Positions 41,651 to 52,355 of a stretch of 64,000 nt of DNA are shown piece after piece (position 1 is the first letter of the stretch; every line of letters begins with the position of its first letter). A program made the translations under genes and the position numbers. Source of the stretch: Tannerellaceae bacterium (GTDB lineage: Bacteria; Bacteroidota; Bacteroidia; Bacteroidales; Tannerellaceae); contig JAISXD010000079.1 in the NCBI GenBank assembly GCA_031270665.1, forward strand, positions 37,863 through 101,862. The letters are read 5' to 3'. The notes under the pieces were generated by a model. That model was given only the letters and a program-made list of their open reading frames with translations. It had not been told where the DNA came from and made no database searches.

Positions 41651-44314
41651 TTACTTTAATACGGTAAAATGATGTGATCCTGACAAGATTTCCACCGGCT
41701 TTCTTTCCGGAGTATTTCCCCATTTGGGAAGGATGACCGTGGCAGAAGTATTTGCCGGAACCTCTACCCATAACTCAAGATTACCGCCTTCATCCACCTT
41801 CCATTCCGAAGCAATTTTTCCATACAGCGTGACGTATGAAGCCTTGCAATAGCTCAAATCCTGTATGGGAGCCGGAGCAATGTAGAAATGCTTCATCCCC
41901 GCTCGGTACTTGTCCGGCTTTATGCCTGCCAACGACTCGTAAAACCACGAAACCACACTTCCAAACATAGGATGACAATGCCCACATCCACCCGGGTCGC
42001 CACCTCCGTCCCATGTTTCCCACAAGGTACTGTTCTTGTCGTCCAGCAGGTAGGCATATCCCGGAAAATTCCGCTGGTTCATTAGCGTATACGCCAGATC
42101 AACGCAACCGTTTTCCGTCAATACTTTAAGCAACAGCGGAGTGCCGAATATGCCGGTATCAAAGTGATAATCGAGTGTCGCTAAGCGCTCCGCTAATGCA
42201 GAAAAGACTGCTTCCTGTTCGTTGTCCGGTACGAGACCGAAACCTAAAGCAAAGACGTCGGCTCCTTGCCTGCCTTCCCAATAATGGTGGGTGACAGGAT
42301 TGAAAAAGGCAGCATTAAAGTTCTTCTTTATCGTTTTAGCTAAATCGGCAAAAGCTGTTTCATCCTCTTTCTCGCCTAAAACTTCCACCACATTCATCAT
42401 GATGCGGGTAATATGGTAATAGTAAGCCGTATTGACCAGTTCCGTCGGGATTTCGATGTGATTGTACAAGGTACACCACTCACCCAGACACCAACCGTTG
42501 GGTTCTTCCCTCACCACAAGCCCTCTGTCATCGGTACGTGTGCCGAGGTATCCGATCCATTGTTTCATGCCTTCATAATGTTTCCGCAACACCGCCGTAT
42601 CGCCGTAATGGCAATAGTATGCCCAAGGAATGATAACGTAAGCGGAACCCCAGGCAGGACCGCCACCTCCTCCGCTGAAAGGTGCTGTATGAGGCACATA
42701 GCCGGTTATTTTGTTACGAGCATCATCCATGTCGTCTATGAACTTACGGAGAAAACGGGTCATGTCATACGAGTAGAGCAGGCTTTCCGTGATTACCTGC
42801 CCGTCGCCCGTATAGGCCAGCCGTTCGCGGTGCGGATCACTGCTTATGATGCCTTTGAAGTTGGCACGTAGGGTACGGTCGTATGCCTTAACGATCCGAT
42901 TGAAGAGTTCGTTGGAACATTCGAACGTTCCAGTGTTCATCACGTCGGTATAAATGTTCTTTACGCTCAGGCTTTCCTTCGACAGCTTCACACCCTTGGT
43001 TGTCGCCTCCACCCATCTGAAGGTGTGCCAAGTAAACCGAGGTTCCCATTCTTCCTTGCCGCCTCCTTTCAAAATGTAGGTATCTGTCTGCCCATAATCC
43101 AATCCCTCTTCACTGACAAACCGTAAGCGTACCTCGTCTCCGGCTTTCCCTTCCACGTTCAGGGCACACCAGCCGGATACGGTCTCGGGTAAGGTAAAGA
43201 GGTAGGTGGAATCATCCACCTGCTCAAAGCGGGTGTCGACAATGTTCATGATTTTATTGAATTGTACGGTTTGCGCCCTCATCACGCCCGTAGGAGGACG
43301 AACGGTCAAGGCGGATTTCCATCCGGTATCTTCATACAGGACACGATTCCATTGCCCCAGATCCTTACGCGCATCATATACTTCACCCGTAAAGATAGCA
43401 TCGCGCAACAACGGTCCGGTAGCCGTTTTCCAACTCTCGTCGGAAACGACCGTTTCATTAGTACCATCCTCATAATCAATATCCAACTGTAATATCATCT
43501 TCGGGACGTCATACCACATGAACCCTTCCACGATACGGTCGCGCTGGTTGTACCAACCGTTTCCCAAGACCATGCCAATGGCGTTGTCTTCCTTTTTCAA
43601 TAGATTAGTAACATTAAACACATTGTATAACACACGTTGCGTCGATTGGTCGTCATAATAATAGAGGAGGTTCCTTAAGCTTCGTTTGTCATAGTTTGTT
43701 ACGGCAGGAGCCAGCACTTGGTCGCCTGCTTTCCTGCCATTCATATACAATTCATAGAAACCAAGCCCACACACATAAGCCATCGCCTTTTTTACAGGTT
43801 TGCCCATTCTAAATTCCTTGCGGAAGTAAGGAGCGGGGAAAGTCAATGTAGAGTCGGGATACATATCTACCCTATCACCTATCCATTGGGCTTTCCAGTC
43901 TGACGGATGTAACAGACCCATCGTCCATTCAGCCTTGTCGCTCCATTCGGAAGCGGAATCTTTTTCATCCCATACCATCACTTTCCAATAGACTTGTTCG
44001 GTTGAAGACAGTTCTTTACCTTGGTACCGGATCAGTGATTCCGAAGAAAGCACCTTGCCTGAATCCCAGCAATCCCCTTGGTTTTGATCGACCAAAGACG
44101 AATCGCTTGACACAATAATATGATACGCACTCTGCCTCTTTCCTTGTTTTTCCGACAATAGTTGCCATTGAAGCATCGGATGAGCGCTCTCAACACATAA
44201 CGGATTCTCCATATATTCGCATCGTAAATTCGCAATACGAATGTCCATCGTGCTACATGAAGCCAATACGCATAGCTGTAATACAAAAAAAAGGTTTATA
44301 ATAGAATAATTCAT
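41651..44314 (-). CDS. GH78 alpha-L-rhamnosidase lipoprotein
   Basis: An 887-residue exported enzyme with a lipoprotein signal (INLFFVLQLCVLASC). The N-terminal beta-sandwiches (NLRCEYMENPLCVESAHPML, VYWKVMVWDEKDSASEWSDK, APYFRKEFRMGKPVKKAMAY) are followed by an (alpha/alpha)6 barrel with the GH78 motif SSDPHRERLAYTGDGQV and the late acidic segment STLWETWDGGGDPGGCGHCH. It removes terminal alpha-L-rhamnose from pectin-type or microbial glycans at the cell surface or in the periplasm. It is the last gene of the ECF-regulated locus, 45 bases after the SGNH esterase gene. Confidence 0.93.
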   Translation of the reverse strand: MNYSIINLFFVLQLCVLASCSTMDIRIANLRCEYMENPLCVESAHPMLQWQLLSEKQGKRQSAYHIIVSSDSSLVDQNQGDCWDSGKVLSSESLIRYQGKELSSTEQVYWKVMVWDEKDSASEWSDKAEWTMGLLHPSDWKAQWIGDRVDMYPDSTLTFPAPYFRKEFRMGKPVKKAMAYVCGLGFYELYMNGRKAGDQVLAPAVTNYDKRSLRNLLYYYDDQSTQRVLYNVFNVTNLLKKEDNAIGMVLGNGWYNQRDRIVEGFMWYDVPKMILQLDIDYEDGTNETVVSDESWKTATGPLLRDAIFTGEVYDARKDLGQWNRVLYEDTGWKSALTVRPPTGVMRAQTVQFNKIMNIVDTRFEQVDDSTYLFTLPETVSGWCALNVEGKAGDEVRLRFVSEEGLDYGQTDTYILKGGGKEEWEPRFTWHTFRWVEATTKGVKLSKESLSVKNIYTDVMNTGTFECSNELFNRIVKAYDRTLRANFKGIISSDPHRERLAYTGDGQVITESLLYSYDMTRFLRKFIDDMDDARNKITGYVPHTAPFSGGGGGPAWGSAYVIIPWAYYCHYGDTAVLRKHYEGMKQWIGYLGTRTDDRGLVVREEPNGWCLGEWCTLYNHIEIPTELVNTAYYYHITRIMMNVVEVLGEKEDETAFADLAKTIKKNFNAAFFNPVTHHYWEGRQGADVFALGFGLVPDNEQEAVFSALAERLATLDYHFDTGIFGTPLLLKVLTENGCVDLAYTLMNQRNFPGYAYLLDDKNSTLWETWDGGGDPGGCGHCHPMFGSVVSWFYESLAGIKPDKYRAGMKHFYIAPAPIQDLSYCKASYVTLYGKIASEWKVDEGGNLELWVEVPANTSATVILPKWGNTPERKPVEILSGSHHFTVLK

Positions 44315-44359
44315 GATTTATTACTTCTCATTTTTCTCATAACATTTTCTTATTTATGG

Positions 44360-45739
44360 TCAGTGAACCCTGACTAAAACTACTTTCAAGGTCTGCGGCT
44401 TGTTCTCCTGATAGATACGTTCCACCAAATCTTGCTGTTCTTGCTCGCTGTCGGCACGGATTCCTTTGTTCATGTAGCGTAGCCAGTAATCCTTCAACAT
44501 ATTTACAAACGGATTAATCTTACGGTATTTGCGCAATGTATCAACCGCTGCATCGTTGCTAGCCCACAACATTCCTTTATCACGCATCAAATTGTATTCG
44601 ATCCAATAGTATTCACGAATTTCACGTTCTATGTACCAGCGTTGTTCATTCATGAAACGTATTCTCTGAGCCTGCTCATTTTGAGGCGTATTGTCATAAA
44701 CAGCCATATTGATGCCACGTTGTAACTCACGAGCATTTAATCGTGCGATGATCTTCCCGTCTATTTTCAACAGCCAGTAACCATCCGACAGCCCATCTAC
44801 CGTCAGGCCTTCCCAATTCATTTCATCCATAAAAGGGATTATTTTCAAGGCATCAGCCTGTGTCTTTTTTTCACCGTTATAAGGTGAATAGTCTATCGGA
44901 TAGGGCAATGAATTAGCCAAATAGGTAAAGCGAATACTATCGTCCGTAACAGCAAGATCATTAATCTGACAGTTTTCCGAACGGTTTACCTTGTTGGTCA
45001 TCGCATCTATACGGATGTCGGCAACGGGTTTGCCGGTCAATCCCTGTGTTTCCAGAAAAAGATAGGCCATCACCATGTGACCATCTGTAGTAGGATGAAT
45101 CCGGTCAGTGCCACATAAGGTATAAGTAGAATCCTTTTGTTGTTCACGTTGGTTAATCTCAACCATTGGGCGATTGAAATCCACATAGCCCCATCGGTTT
45201 GCCTCTGCCTTCTTCTTCAGAAAATCTGAAATATCCTGCATATATTTATTCTTGCCAGAAAAAGGAACCTTATTAAAACGCGTCGTTTCATCGTAAGGGG
45301 ATCCGCCTATGAGTACGTTACTTACTTCCGAATGCTGCTTGTAAATCTTCTCTATATCTTGATAAGCATTGCAAGCCGTTATCACATTTTTATCGCCGGC
45401 CATTTGATTTTCGGGAAGAGTAAAGTCCATATATCCTGTATCATTCATTCCAAAAGTTAATGTCACCACTGTAGGTTTATGTTCAAAAACCTTATTCAAA
45501 CGTTTTGACATCAAACGCGCGTCATCTCCTCCAATCCCCTCATTAAACATTTCAATGCGCAGGTTGGGGAAACGGGTCATATAATACAACCAGATATAAG
45601 AATGGTAATGCCCTCCGCAAGTAATGCTATTTCCAACAAATGCCACCCTATCACCATCCTTAAAAACAGGAATACTTTGGGCTTTTATCCCACTAATCCC
45701 CAATAACAGGCAAAAACACACACATATAATTTTTTTCAT
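44360..45739 (-). CDS. Secreted SGNH/GDSL hydrolase (carbohydrate esterase-like)
   Basis: A 459-residue exported hydrolase with signal KKIICVCFCLLLGISGIKAQ. SGNH blocks: GDRVAFVGNSITCGG (nucleophile Ser), FNEGIGGDDAR (Gly), TLTFGMNDTGYMD (Asn), and DRIHPTTDGHMV (Asp-x-x-His). A further ~220 residues follow after the catalytic domain, including a helical segment rich in Arg and Tyr (QRWYIEREIREYYWIEYNLM), longer than simple acetylesterases. In a rhamnosidase locus it likely deacetylates rhamnogalacturonan-like oligosaccharides; this is inferred. It is 4 bases past the decayed GH78 gene, on the same transcript. Confidence 0.88.
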   Translation of the reverse strand: MKKIICVCFCLLLGISGIKAQSIPVFKDGDRVAFVGNSITCGGHYHSYIWLYYMTRFPNLRIEMFNEGIGGDDARLMSKRLNKVFEHKPTVVTLTFGMNDTGYMDFTLPENQMAGDKNVITACNAYQDIEKIYKQHSEVSNVLIGGSPYDETTRFNKVPFSGKNKYMQDISDFLKKKAEANRWGYVDFNRPMVEINQREQQKDSTYTLCGTDRIHPTTDGHMVMAYLFLETQGLTGKPVADIRIDAMTNKVNRSENCQINDLAVTDDSIRFTYLANSLPYPIDYSPYNGEKKTQADALKIIPFMDEMNWEGLTVDGLSDGYWLLKIDGKIIARLNARELQRGINMAVYDNTPQNEQAQRIRFMNEQRWYIEREIREYYWIEYNLMRDKGMLWASNDAAVDTLRKYRKINPFVNMLKDYWLRYMNKGIRADSEQEQQDLVERIYQENKPQTLKVVLVRVH

Positions 45740-45743
45740 ATTT

Positions 45744-47052
45744 TCATCTCAATAAGAATTTCACGTTGACCACTACAATGCCATAAGGCGTCTCTATAGA
45801 AATATGCGCCCAAGTAACTCTTTCAGGAACTTGCGGGTCTATGAAGAAATGACGGTAGCCGGGATTGTCTTCGTCAGAGCGAATGCTGCCTACGGCCTGA
45901 TAAAACCAATTGCCGATGCCGTTGTAACAATTATGCACACGGCTACGTTCTCCATTCCAATATTCCCAGGTGGTAGCCGCGCCGTTGTTCAGCATGTGTA
46001 AATAGCCCGGATAAGCAGGCTGCTTCAATAAATGATACATAAAGTCAGCTTCCTTATTCCGGATAGCCCAATCTGCAGAATGGGAACACCCATCAGACCA
46101 ACGCCACTGTGCCCTTTGTATTGTTCTTCCGTATGTTTCTTCAATTGTTCTCTATACTGAAGCATACAGTCTGTCGGGTATAGCCCCCACCAGCATCGGA
46201 TAAGCCATATCAAGTTGTGAGCCTGTCGCATATTCGTATATAGCATCCAGACAGTTGCTAATGAAACAGTTGTTCATCAAATCTATAGACGCCGTAATCT
46301 CATACCCTTCAGACATTTAAGGAATTTGCAACTCGAACCATCCCGCCAATACCTTCCCCATATCAACCAGCCATGTATCATTACCAAGAAGCGTGATAGT
46401 TTTGGGAGTTACTATTTCCTGTATTTTATTCGATTCACACATTTGCGGAGATGTTTTGCGGTCATTCACAGTTACCGCTGTCGCTGCCGTCCATTGCAAT
46501 TTATCCAGTTTCACGACCTTGCCAGGTAACATCCGTTACAAGCAGTAGAAAGGTCGTATCTATCTTATCAGTAGTGAATGATTTTCTCAATAAAGGTGAA
46601 GATACATTTCCTCCGGCAAGGCTGATAAACTTTCCTCGCAAAGCGTCATTCTCCAGTACACCGACAGCAAACCGTTGAATGGGACTCCATTCTGAAACAT
46701 CTCCCTTTTCATTACCCACACGTACACGCCAATAACATAACATACGTGAGCTCAATCCTTTACCTTGATAAGGACTCATGACCGAAGCATTGGAGTTTGT
46801 TTTTCCTGAATTCCACAAATCTACTTTCCCTTGATGCAATTGTATGCTGTCCGTAGCCACCTGTATCTCATAAAACTGTTGCTGCATAGGCACATCGCAC
46901 AACACTTTCCATCTGAAATGCGGCACTGGGTTGTCTATACCTATAGGATTCTTCAAATTCTCACAACGCAAGTCTTCAAGTAAAATGGAAGATGCAGATA
47001 AGATATGGACGCCCATCAAGCCAGATAATATAAACAGAATATTTTTTTTCAT
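45744..47052 (-). pseudogene. Decayed GH78 alpha-L-rhamnosidase
   Basis: The 5' part (47052-46501) encodes a signal peptide and GH78 N-terminal sandwich (LEDLRCENLKNPIGIDNPVP, YWRVRVGNEKGDVSEWSP). A second piece at 46532-46317 has QEIVTPKTITLLGNDTWLVD and GKVLAGWFELQI. Then MSEGYEITASIDLMNNCFIS joins abruptly to LDMAYPMLVGAIPDRLYASV and a stop near 46150. Finally the C-terminal part (46246-45744) restarts in shifted frames, with TTWEYWNGERSRVHNC and GNWFYQAVGSI. About 1.3 kb remains of an expected 2.7 kb, so large internal deletions plus frameshifts have removed most of the catalytic barrel. It cannot make an active enzyme. Confidence 0.88.
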
Positions 47053-47121
47053 AACTACAAGTTACTAACAAACAGGTACCCGCAGGATAAAAACGGGTAC
47101 CTATTCTAATATGTTACCTAC

Positions 47122-48909
47122 TTACCAACCCGAATTCTGTTCCAGCTTGACATCCTTGTTTGTATCAATCACGCTTTGAGGAATGGGCCACAAGTTGAAT
47201 TTCTTGCTGGCAAGCGACGTACGCGCCACATCCCAGTAAGCATATTTTTTAATGCGGTCTATGGCTATAGTTCCCCCCATACGAAGCAGTGTGTTCCAGC
47301 GATGTTCTTCATACACCAGTTCACGGGCACGCTCGTCCAATATCAAGTCTAAGCTTACATCGGAAGCTGTAACCATGTAGCTGCATTGAGCCCTTTCTCT
47401 CAGTTTGTTGATATCGGCAGCAGCACCGCTATTGTCTCCCAAACGCCATTTTACTTCCGCGCGCAACAAGATCGTTTCAGCCAGGCGTACCAAGTAATCA
47501 TCCCTGTAGAGAAAAGAATAGCTGCCATCTAGACCTGCCATGTAGCCGGTATATTTATCCGTGGCAATCTTGCAAGAAATGGGGAACAGATATGTTTCAG
47601 CTTGTCTGTCTTTTACACCGTTTTTCACCTTATGTAACACATCCCAAGGAGCAACTTTACCATAGTACTGTCCGTTCTTTTGGTTGCCCACAAAGGTTCT
47701 TCTGAACACCACCTCGGAGTTGCGTATGTCATCGCCCCATTTTCCTTCGTAAATGATGTCGCGTGTGTAGTAAGTAGGCATTACGGCTGTAACACCTTCA
47801 CCGCCTACATCCTCCAAACTACCCATCAGTTCACCTTGAACATCGCGGGCTACCGGACTGTAGTTACAAGAATGAGCCATACGATTGGCGCCATATCCTT
47901 GTTGGCAGAGGCCTAAACTCATCTGGGCCACCCAAATGGCTTCCGTGTTGCCGTTTTGATAATCTTGATTGCCTTCTTGGAACAAGTCCCAGAACACATT
48001 ACCCTCAATATGCACGCCGGCAGATTCATACGTATGTTCGGGCGTTTTCTCCTGCATGCTTGTGGCGTAATAATAAACAGGGCTCTCATGTTGGCGGGTG
48101 CCGAAACGATTCATCATCAAGTTATAAATGCCACCGTCTATTACTGCGTCGGCATATTCCTTGGCCTTGCTAAAAGAGGCTGTTCCGTCTAGTCCTTCTT
48201 CTTGCAACGCCACACCCTTGTCTATATAAAGCTGACACAAGTAATGCTGAACAACGCCTTTTACTAAACGGCCGGCATCGACATGGGTTTGCGGAAGAGC
48301 CAAGGCATAGTTTTCCATGTCGTCTATGGCAAGCTGATATGTTTCCACACGACTACTGCGCCGGAAGTCGTAACGCGGCGCTGTAATGCGCTCCGTCACC
48401 AAAGGAACACCGCCATACAACTCGCCTAAGTTCATATAAGCATAGGCTCTAAAGAAATGGGCTTCTGCCAACGTTTGAGCTTTGTCGTCTTCGGAACCCC
48501 ACGTCACTTCCTCGGCGGCAGATATGGCCAGATTGGCTTGGGAAACCAAATTGTAAAAGTTATTGTACACTTGTTTGTAGATGTCGAAGTCTGCCGCCAG
48601 CTTACTATAATCATTCATGTTCTGTGCGTCACGACCGTTGGGCACATCAAACATATCCGTACCGTTACTTCCCATATAAAAATGTCTCGGAGAGAATTGC
48701 ATAGGAGCAGAAGTACAGAAAATATCACGTACTTTCTCATAGCAAGAGGTAACCACTTGCCTCACTTGATTGGAACTCTTGAAAACATTTTCTACCGCAT
48801 AGGAAGATTCCGGATTTTCCTGCAAGAAAGCGTCATCGTTACAACCGCTTGCCATGATAACAGACAAAGCGATCAATCCAATATTGATTTTATTTTTAAG
48901 AATATTCAT
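47122..48909 (-). CDS. SusD-like outer-membrane glycan-binding lipoprotein (pair 2)
   Basis: A 595-residue SusD family lipoprotein: signal IALSVIMASGC, then the helical TPR scaffold (VYNNFYNLVSQANLAIS, TLAEAHFFRAYAYMNLGEL) and the C-terminal signature NLWPIPQSVIDTNKDVKL ending QNSGW. It caps the SusC encoded just upstream (20 bases) and binds the oligosaccharide at the surface. Its position in front of rhamnosidase and esterase genes suggests a rhamnose-containing ligand. Confidence 0.96.
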   Translation of the reverse strand: MNILKNKINIGLIALSVIMASGCNDDAFLQENPESSYAVENVFKSSNQVRQVVTSCYEKVRDIFCTSAPMQFSPRHFYMGSNGTDMFDVPNGRDAQNMNDYSKLAADFDIYKQVYNNFYNLVSQANLAISAAEEVTWGSEDDKAQTLAEAHFFRAYAYMNLGELYGGVPLVTERITAPRYDFRRSSRVETYQLAIDDMENYALALPQTHVDAGRLVKGVVQHYLCQLYIDKGVALQEEGLDGTASFSKAKEYADAVIDGGIYNLMMNRFGTRQHESPVYYYATSMQEKTPEHTYESAGVHIEGNVFWDLFQEGNQDYQNGNTEAIWVAQMSLGLCQQGYGANRMAHSCNYSPVARDVQGELMGSLEDVGGEGVTAVMPTYYTRDIIYEGKWGDDIRNSEVVFRRTFVGNQKNGQYYGKVAPWDVLHKVKNGVKDRQAETYLFPISCKIATDKYTGYMAGLDGSYSFLYRDDYLVRLAETILLRAEVKWRLGDNSGAAADINKLRERAQCSYMVTASDVSLDLILDERARELVYEEHRWNTLLRMGGTIAIDRIKKYAYWDVARTSLASKKFNLWPIPQSVIDTNKDVKLEQNSGW

Positions 48910-48929
48910 GATTCGTCAAAGTATTAAGT

Positions 48930-51900
48930 TTAGAAACTGATATTTGCACCCAAAGAGAGGTTTGTAGAGATAGGATACGTAGCAGACAAAATGGTGTTGC
49001 CCAACTCCGGATCTCCATTCTCCCAACCCGTAATCGTGAACAAATTCTTGCCGGTAAAAAATACCCTCAGATTATTGATGCCTAAATTCTTTATTTTAGC
49101 AGAATTGAAGGTATAAGACAACGTGATGTTCTGTAAGCGTACAAACGTACGGTTTTGCAGACCCTTGAAGCGTCCGTCTCCCCCAAAGTTTGCCGCAGGG
49201 TATTTGTTGCTCGGACGATCTTCTGTCCAATAAGGTATATACATATTGTTGGAGTAAGCGCCACCACCACCACCGCCAGCAAGAAAAGCCGGCGTGTTTT
49301 CACTTACATAATATTCATTTCCTCCGAACGTACCAGTCAACATAAAATACAGTTCCAAATTCTTCCATGAAAGAGTATTCGACAAACTCATCCTGAAACG
49401 GGGATCCGACGTACCCAATATGGTACGATCTTCCACACCGATTGTTCCATTACCATCCATATCAACATACTTCGGATTACCTGGAATGGCGCCGTTAGCC
49501 TGTATGTATTCCGCATCATCCTTCTGTACAATACCGGCAACCTTGTAACTGTAGATGGAATAGATAGAGTGGCCGATGAACAAGTTGTTGCCCAAATCAT
49601 CATCTTCCTTGTCGTCGCCATCTAAATCCTCACCATACAAATGAACCAGTTTGTTGCGGTTCAGCCAGAAAATAAGATTGGTATCCCATCTCCAGTCCCT
49701 GTTCTCAATGTTCACAGAGTGAATATTGAATTCTACACCACGATTGGCCACTTCACCCATTGTAGACATCATGGCTTCAAAACCGGTCATGGAAGGAATC
49801 GTACGGTTAAATATCTGGTCGGTAGTTTTTGACCAATAAACGTCCATGTCGACAAACAGGTGATTGTCCAACCAAGTCGATTCAAAGCCAAAGTTCCATG
49901 AATCGGTTGTTTCCCACCCGAGGCTACTATTCCCTAATGAACTCTGTCTGATGCCAAACGAAGGAACGGTAGAATTTCCAAACGGGTAAGCAATACCACC
50001 ACCCGGACCAATAACCGCTCCAGAGAGCGTGCCGTAAGGACTGATACCTTGATTACCGTTTCTACCCCAAGATAATTTCAATTTCAAGTCGTTCAAAAAC
50101 TTAACATCTTTCATAAAGTCTTCACGAATGATACGATAAGCGCCGCCAAAGGCGAAGAAGTTACCCCATTTGTTATCTTCGCCAAATACAGAGGCACCAT
50201 CCCTGCGATACGAAGCCGTTAAATAATATCTGTCATCGTAAGAGTAAGAAGCACGGGCGAAATAGCCGGCATTCCGGCGGCAGGTAATACCTGTGTTCGT
50301 TTTCTGCGTAGTGGCATACTGCAATCCGTCATAACCTAAATTTGTATTACCATTGGCTACATAATCACGCCCTTCCATCTTGTCCCACTTGTCGAGCTTG
50401 CTGTCACGAGTGGCAACAGCCGTCAAATCGATGGAATGATTGTCAACTGTGTTTTTGTAGTTCAATATATTATCCACTACCCAGCTATTTGTCTTAGTGT
50501 TCTGGTAATAACCGTTTGTTGAACCCAACATGGAATAAACCGTTTCGTCAGAATAACGCGAATCGTCGTCATAATCACCTAATGGTGCATAATAACCCTC
50601 ATGATAGAACTCCGCCCCATCATCCACATTCATGTAAGCCGAATAGTTGACGCGGTAACTCAACCCTTTCACCCAAGGAAGTTTTACAACTGCGTGCGCA
50701 TTGATGCGGAAATTACGTCTGATATCCAAATTGTCATACGTGCCGGATTGGTCTTTCCACAACGGGTTCTCAAATGTATTAGAACCCAAGGGGTATCTCT
50801 CCAACAAATCAGTGCCTTTTCTATACATCACATCGTACGGACCAAGAAGAACCGCTCTGCTGTACTCAGTACCCACGCCTGAGTAATCGGAATGAGTATA
50901 AGAAGCGTCCACGCCTATTTTCAACCAGTCTGTAATATCCGTACTGATCTTTGCCATCATGGTGATGCGCGAGAAATCATCGCCGATCATGATACCTTTG
51001 TTATCCGTATAAGAAGTCGACAGATAATAATTCATCTTCTCTCCTGCACCCGACACAGACACCTGATAGTCTTGCAACCAGCCCTTACGGGAAATTTCGT
51101 CCAACCAGTTCGTTTCATTTCCGGCTTCATAGTTTGCCCTTTGCTGTGCGCTCAATGATTCTACAGTAGTACCGTTCTTATCGCGAAGCATCTGCAAGTA
51201 GCTTTCTCCATCCATGAATTCCGGTTGGCGATGCCAGGATTGCATCGTACCTGTCACATTCAAGCTAATTACCGGTTTGCCGGACTTACCGCGTTTGGTT
51301 GTAATGGCAATCACACCATTAGCCGATCGTGAACCATACGCCGCCGCTGAAGTGGCGTCTTTCAACACGTCAATTGTTGCTATATCGTTCGGACTGATTT
51401 CATTCAGGTTACCTAAGAAAATCACACCATCCACAATCAGCAGCGGGTCATTATTACCTGAAATTGAGTTTTGTCCGCGTAGCAACATGGAAGGTTGCCC
51501 ACCGGCCGTATTAGTAACGCCGATATCTAATCCGCCGACAGACCCTTTCAATGTCTCCAAAGCATTCGTGTTGGATATCAGCGCCACAGGCGAATTCTCC
51601 AGTTTCATAGACGATACGGAGCCCGTAAAGTCCTTACGCATCGTCGTTCCATAACCAATAACAACCACCTCATCAAGCAATTGTGTGTCTTCTTTCAAAG
51701 AAATGACAAGTGTGCTTCCCGCAATCGCTTTCAATTGTTGCGTCTGATAGCCAATGTAAGATACTTCCAATATCGTGCCTGAAGCCACATCCAAAGAAAA
51801 ATTACCATCTATGTCAGTTATAGTACCTGTGGTGGTGCCTTTCAGCACAATGGAGGCACCGATAACCGGATCACCATTCCCATCAATGACACGCCCGGTG

Positions 51901-52235
51901 ATCTTTTCTTTATTTCCGGCCGGAAGAACTGATGCCGTTTTTTTAAGAATGATCTTTCTACCCGATATTTCGTAACCAATATCTTTTTGTCCTTGCAAAA
52001 TCTGTTGCACGGCTTCATCCACAGTGGAGTCTTTCAATGATAAAGAAATGTGCTTCGATGTATCCATATCTACCGATGAAAACACAAATGAATATCCCGA
52101 CATTTTTTTTAGTTGTTCTATCGCTTCCTTTACCGTTATATCATTATTATTCAATGATATGGATTGAGAAAAAGCTGATAGATTAATGCAAAGTATTGCT
52201 GAGGCTATAAATATAACCCTTTTTATATATCCCAT
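48930..52235 (-). CDS. SusC-like TonB-dependent transporter with STN signalling domain (pair 2)
   Basis: A 1101-residue SusC family transporter. After the signal (VIFIASAILCINLSAFSQ) comes an STN domain (about residues 30-100: NNDITVKEAIEQLKKMSGYS, DSTVDEAVQQILQGQKDIGY). Next are a CarboxypepD_reg-like domain (ITGRVIDGNGDPVIGASIVL), the plug (PLLIVDGVIFLGNLNEISPN, DVLKDATSAAAYGSRSANGV) and the barrel, which ends LSLGANISF. The STN domain talks to the FecR anti-sigma encoded upstream, so ligand uptake switches on the ECF sigma. An 8-bp repeat, three copies, lies directly before the ATG. Confidence 0.96.
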   Translation of the reverse strand: MGYIKRVIFIASAILCINLSAFSQSISLNNNDITVKEAIEQLKKMSGYSFVFSSVDMDTSKHISLSLKDSTVDEAVQQILQGQKDIGYEISGRKIILKKTASVLPAGNKEKITGRVIDGNGDPVIGASIVLKGTTTGTITDIDGNFSLDVASGTILEVSYIGYQTQQLKAIAGSTLVISLKEDTQLLDEVVVIGYGTTMRKDFTGSVSSMKLENSPVALISNTNALETLKGSVGGLDIGVTNTAGGQPSMLLRGQNSISGNNDPLLIVDGVIFLGNLNEISPNDIATIDVLKDATSAAAYGSRSANGVIAITTKRGKSGKPVISLNVTGTMQSWHRQPEFMDGESYLQMLRDKNGTTVESLSAQQRANYEAGNETNWLDEISRKGWLQDYQVSVSGAGEKMNYYLSTSYTDNKGIMIGDDFSRITMMAKISTDITDWLKIGVDASYTHSDYSGVGTEYSRAVLLGPYDVMYRKGTDLLERYPLGSNTFENPLWKDQSGTYDNLDIRRNFRINAHAVVKLPWVKGLSYRVNYSAYMNVDDGAEFYHEGYYAPLGDYDDDSRYSDETVYSMLGSTNGYYQNTKTNSWVVDNILNYKNTVDNHSIDLTAVATRDSKLDKWDKMEGRDYVANGNTNLGYDGLQYATTQKTNTGITCRRNAGYFARASYSYDDRYYLTASYRRDGASVFGEDNKWGNFFAFGGAYRIIREDFMKDVKFLNDLKLKLSWGRNGNQGISPYGTLSGAVIGPGGGIAYPFGNSTVPSFGIRQSSLGNSSLGWETTDSWNFGFESTWLDNHLFVDMDVYWSKTTDQIFNRTIPSMTGFEAMMSTMGEVANRGVEFNIHSVNIENRDWRWDTNLIFWLNRNKLVHLYGEDLDGDDKEDDDLGNNLFIGHSIYSIYSYKVAGIVQKDDAEYIQANGAIPGNPKYVDMDGNGTIGVEDRTILGTSDPRFRMSLSNTLSWKNLELYFMLTGTFGGNEYYVSENTPAFLAGGGGGGAYSNNMYIPYWTEDRPSNKYPAANFGGDGRFKGLQNRTFVRLQNITLSYTFNSAKIKNLGINNLRVFFTGKNLFTITGWENGDPELGNTILSATYPISTNLSLGANISF

Positions 52236-52238
52236 AAA

Positions 52239-52262
52239 TTTCTTGATTTCTTGATTTCTTGA
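52239..52262. repeat. Three tandem 8-bp repeats upstream of susC pair 2
   Basis: TTTCTTGA occurs three times without gaps (52239-52262). Read on the coding strand this is TCAAGAAA three times, ending 3 bases before the susC ATG. It covers the region where the ribosome binds. Confidence 0.85.
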
Positions 52263-52355
52263 TTAAATAACTAATTGATTCTAAAGAATCGCTATCTTTG
52301 CCTAATATAAGTATTAAGATAGGCTGCTTGCAGGCTGCACTTAACTTTCAAAATC

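Noticed and set aside
45744..46040. Separate small gene for the C-terminal rhamnosidase piece
   Set aside because: It matches the end of GH78 without a signal or catalytic domain and is better explained as part of the decayed gene.
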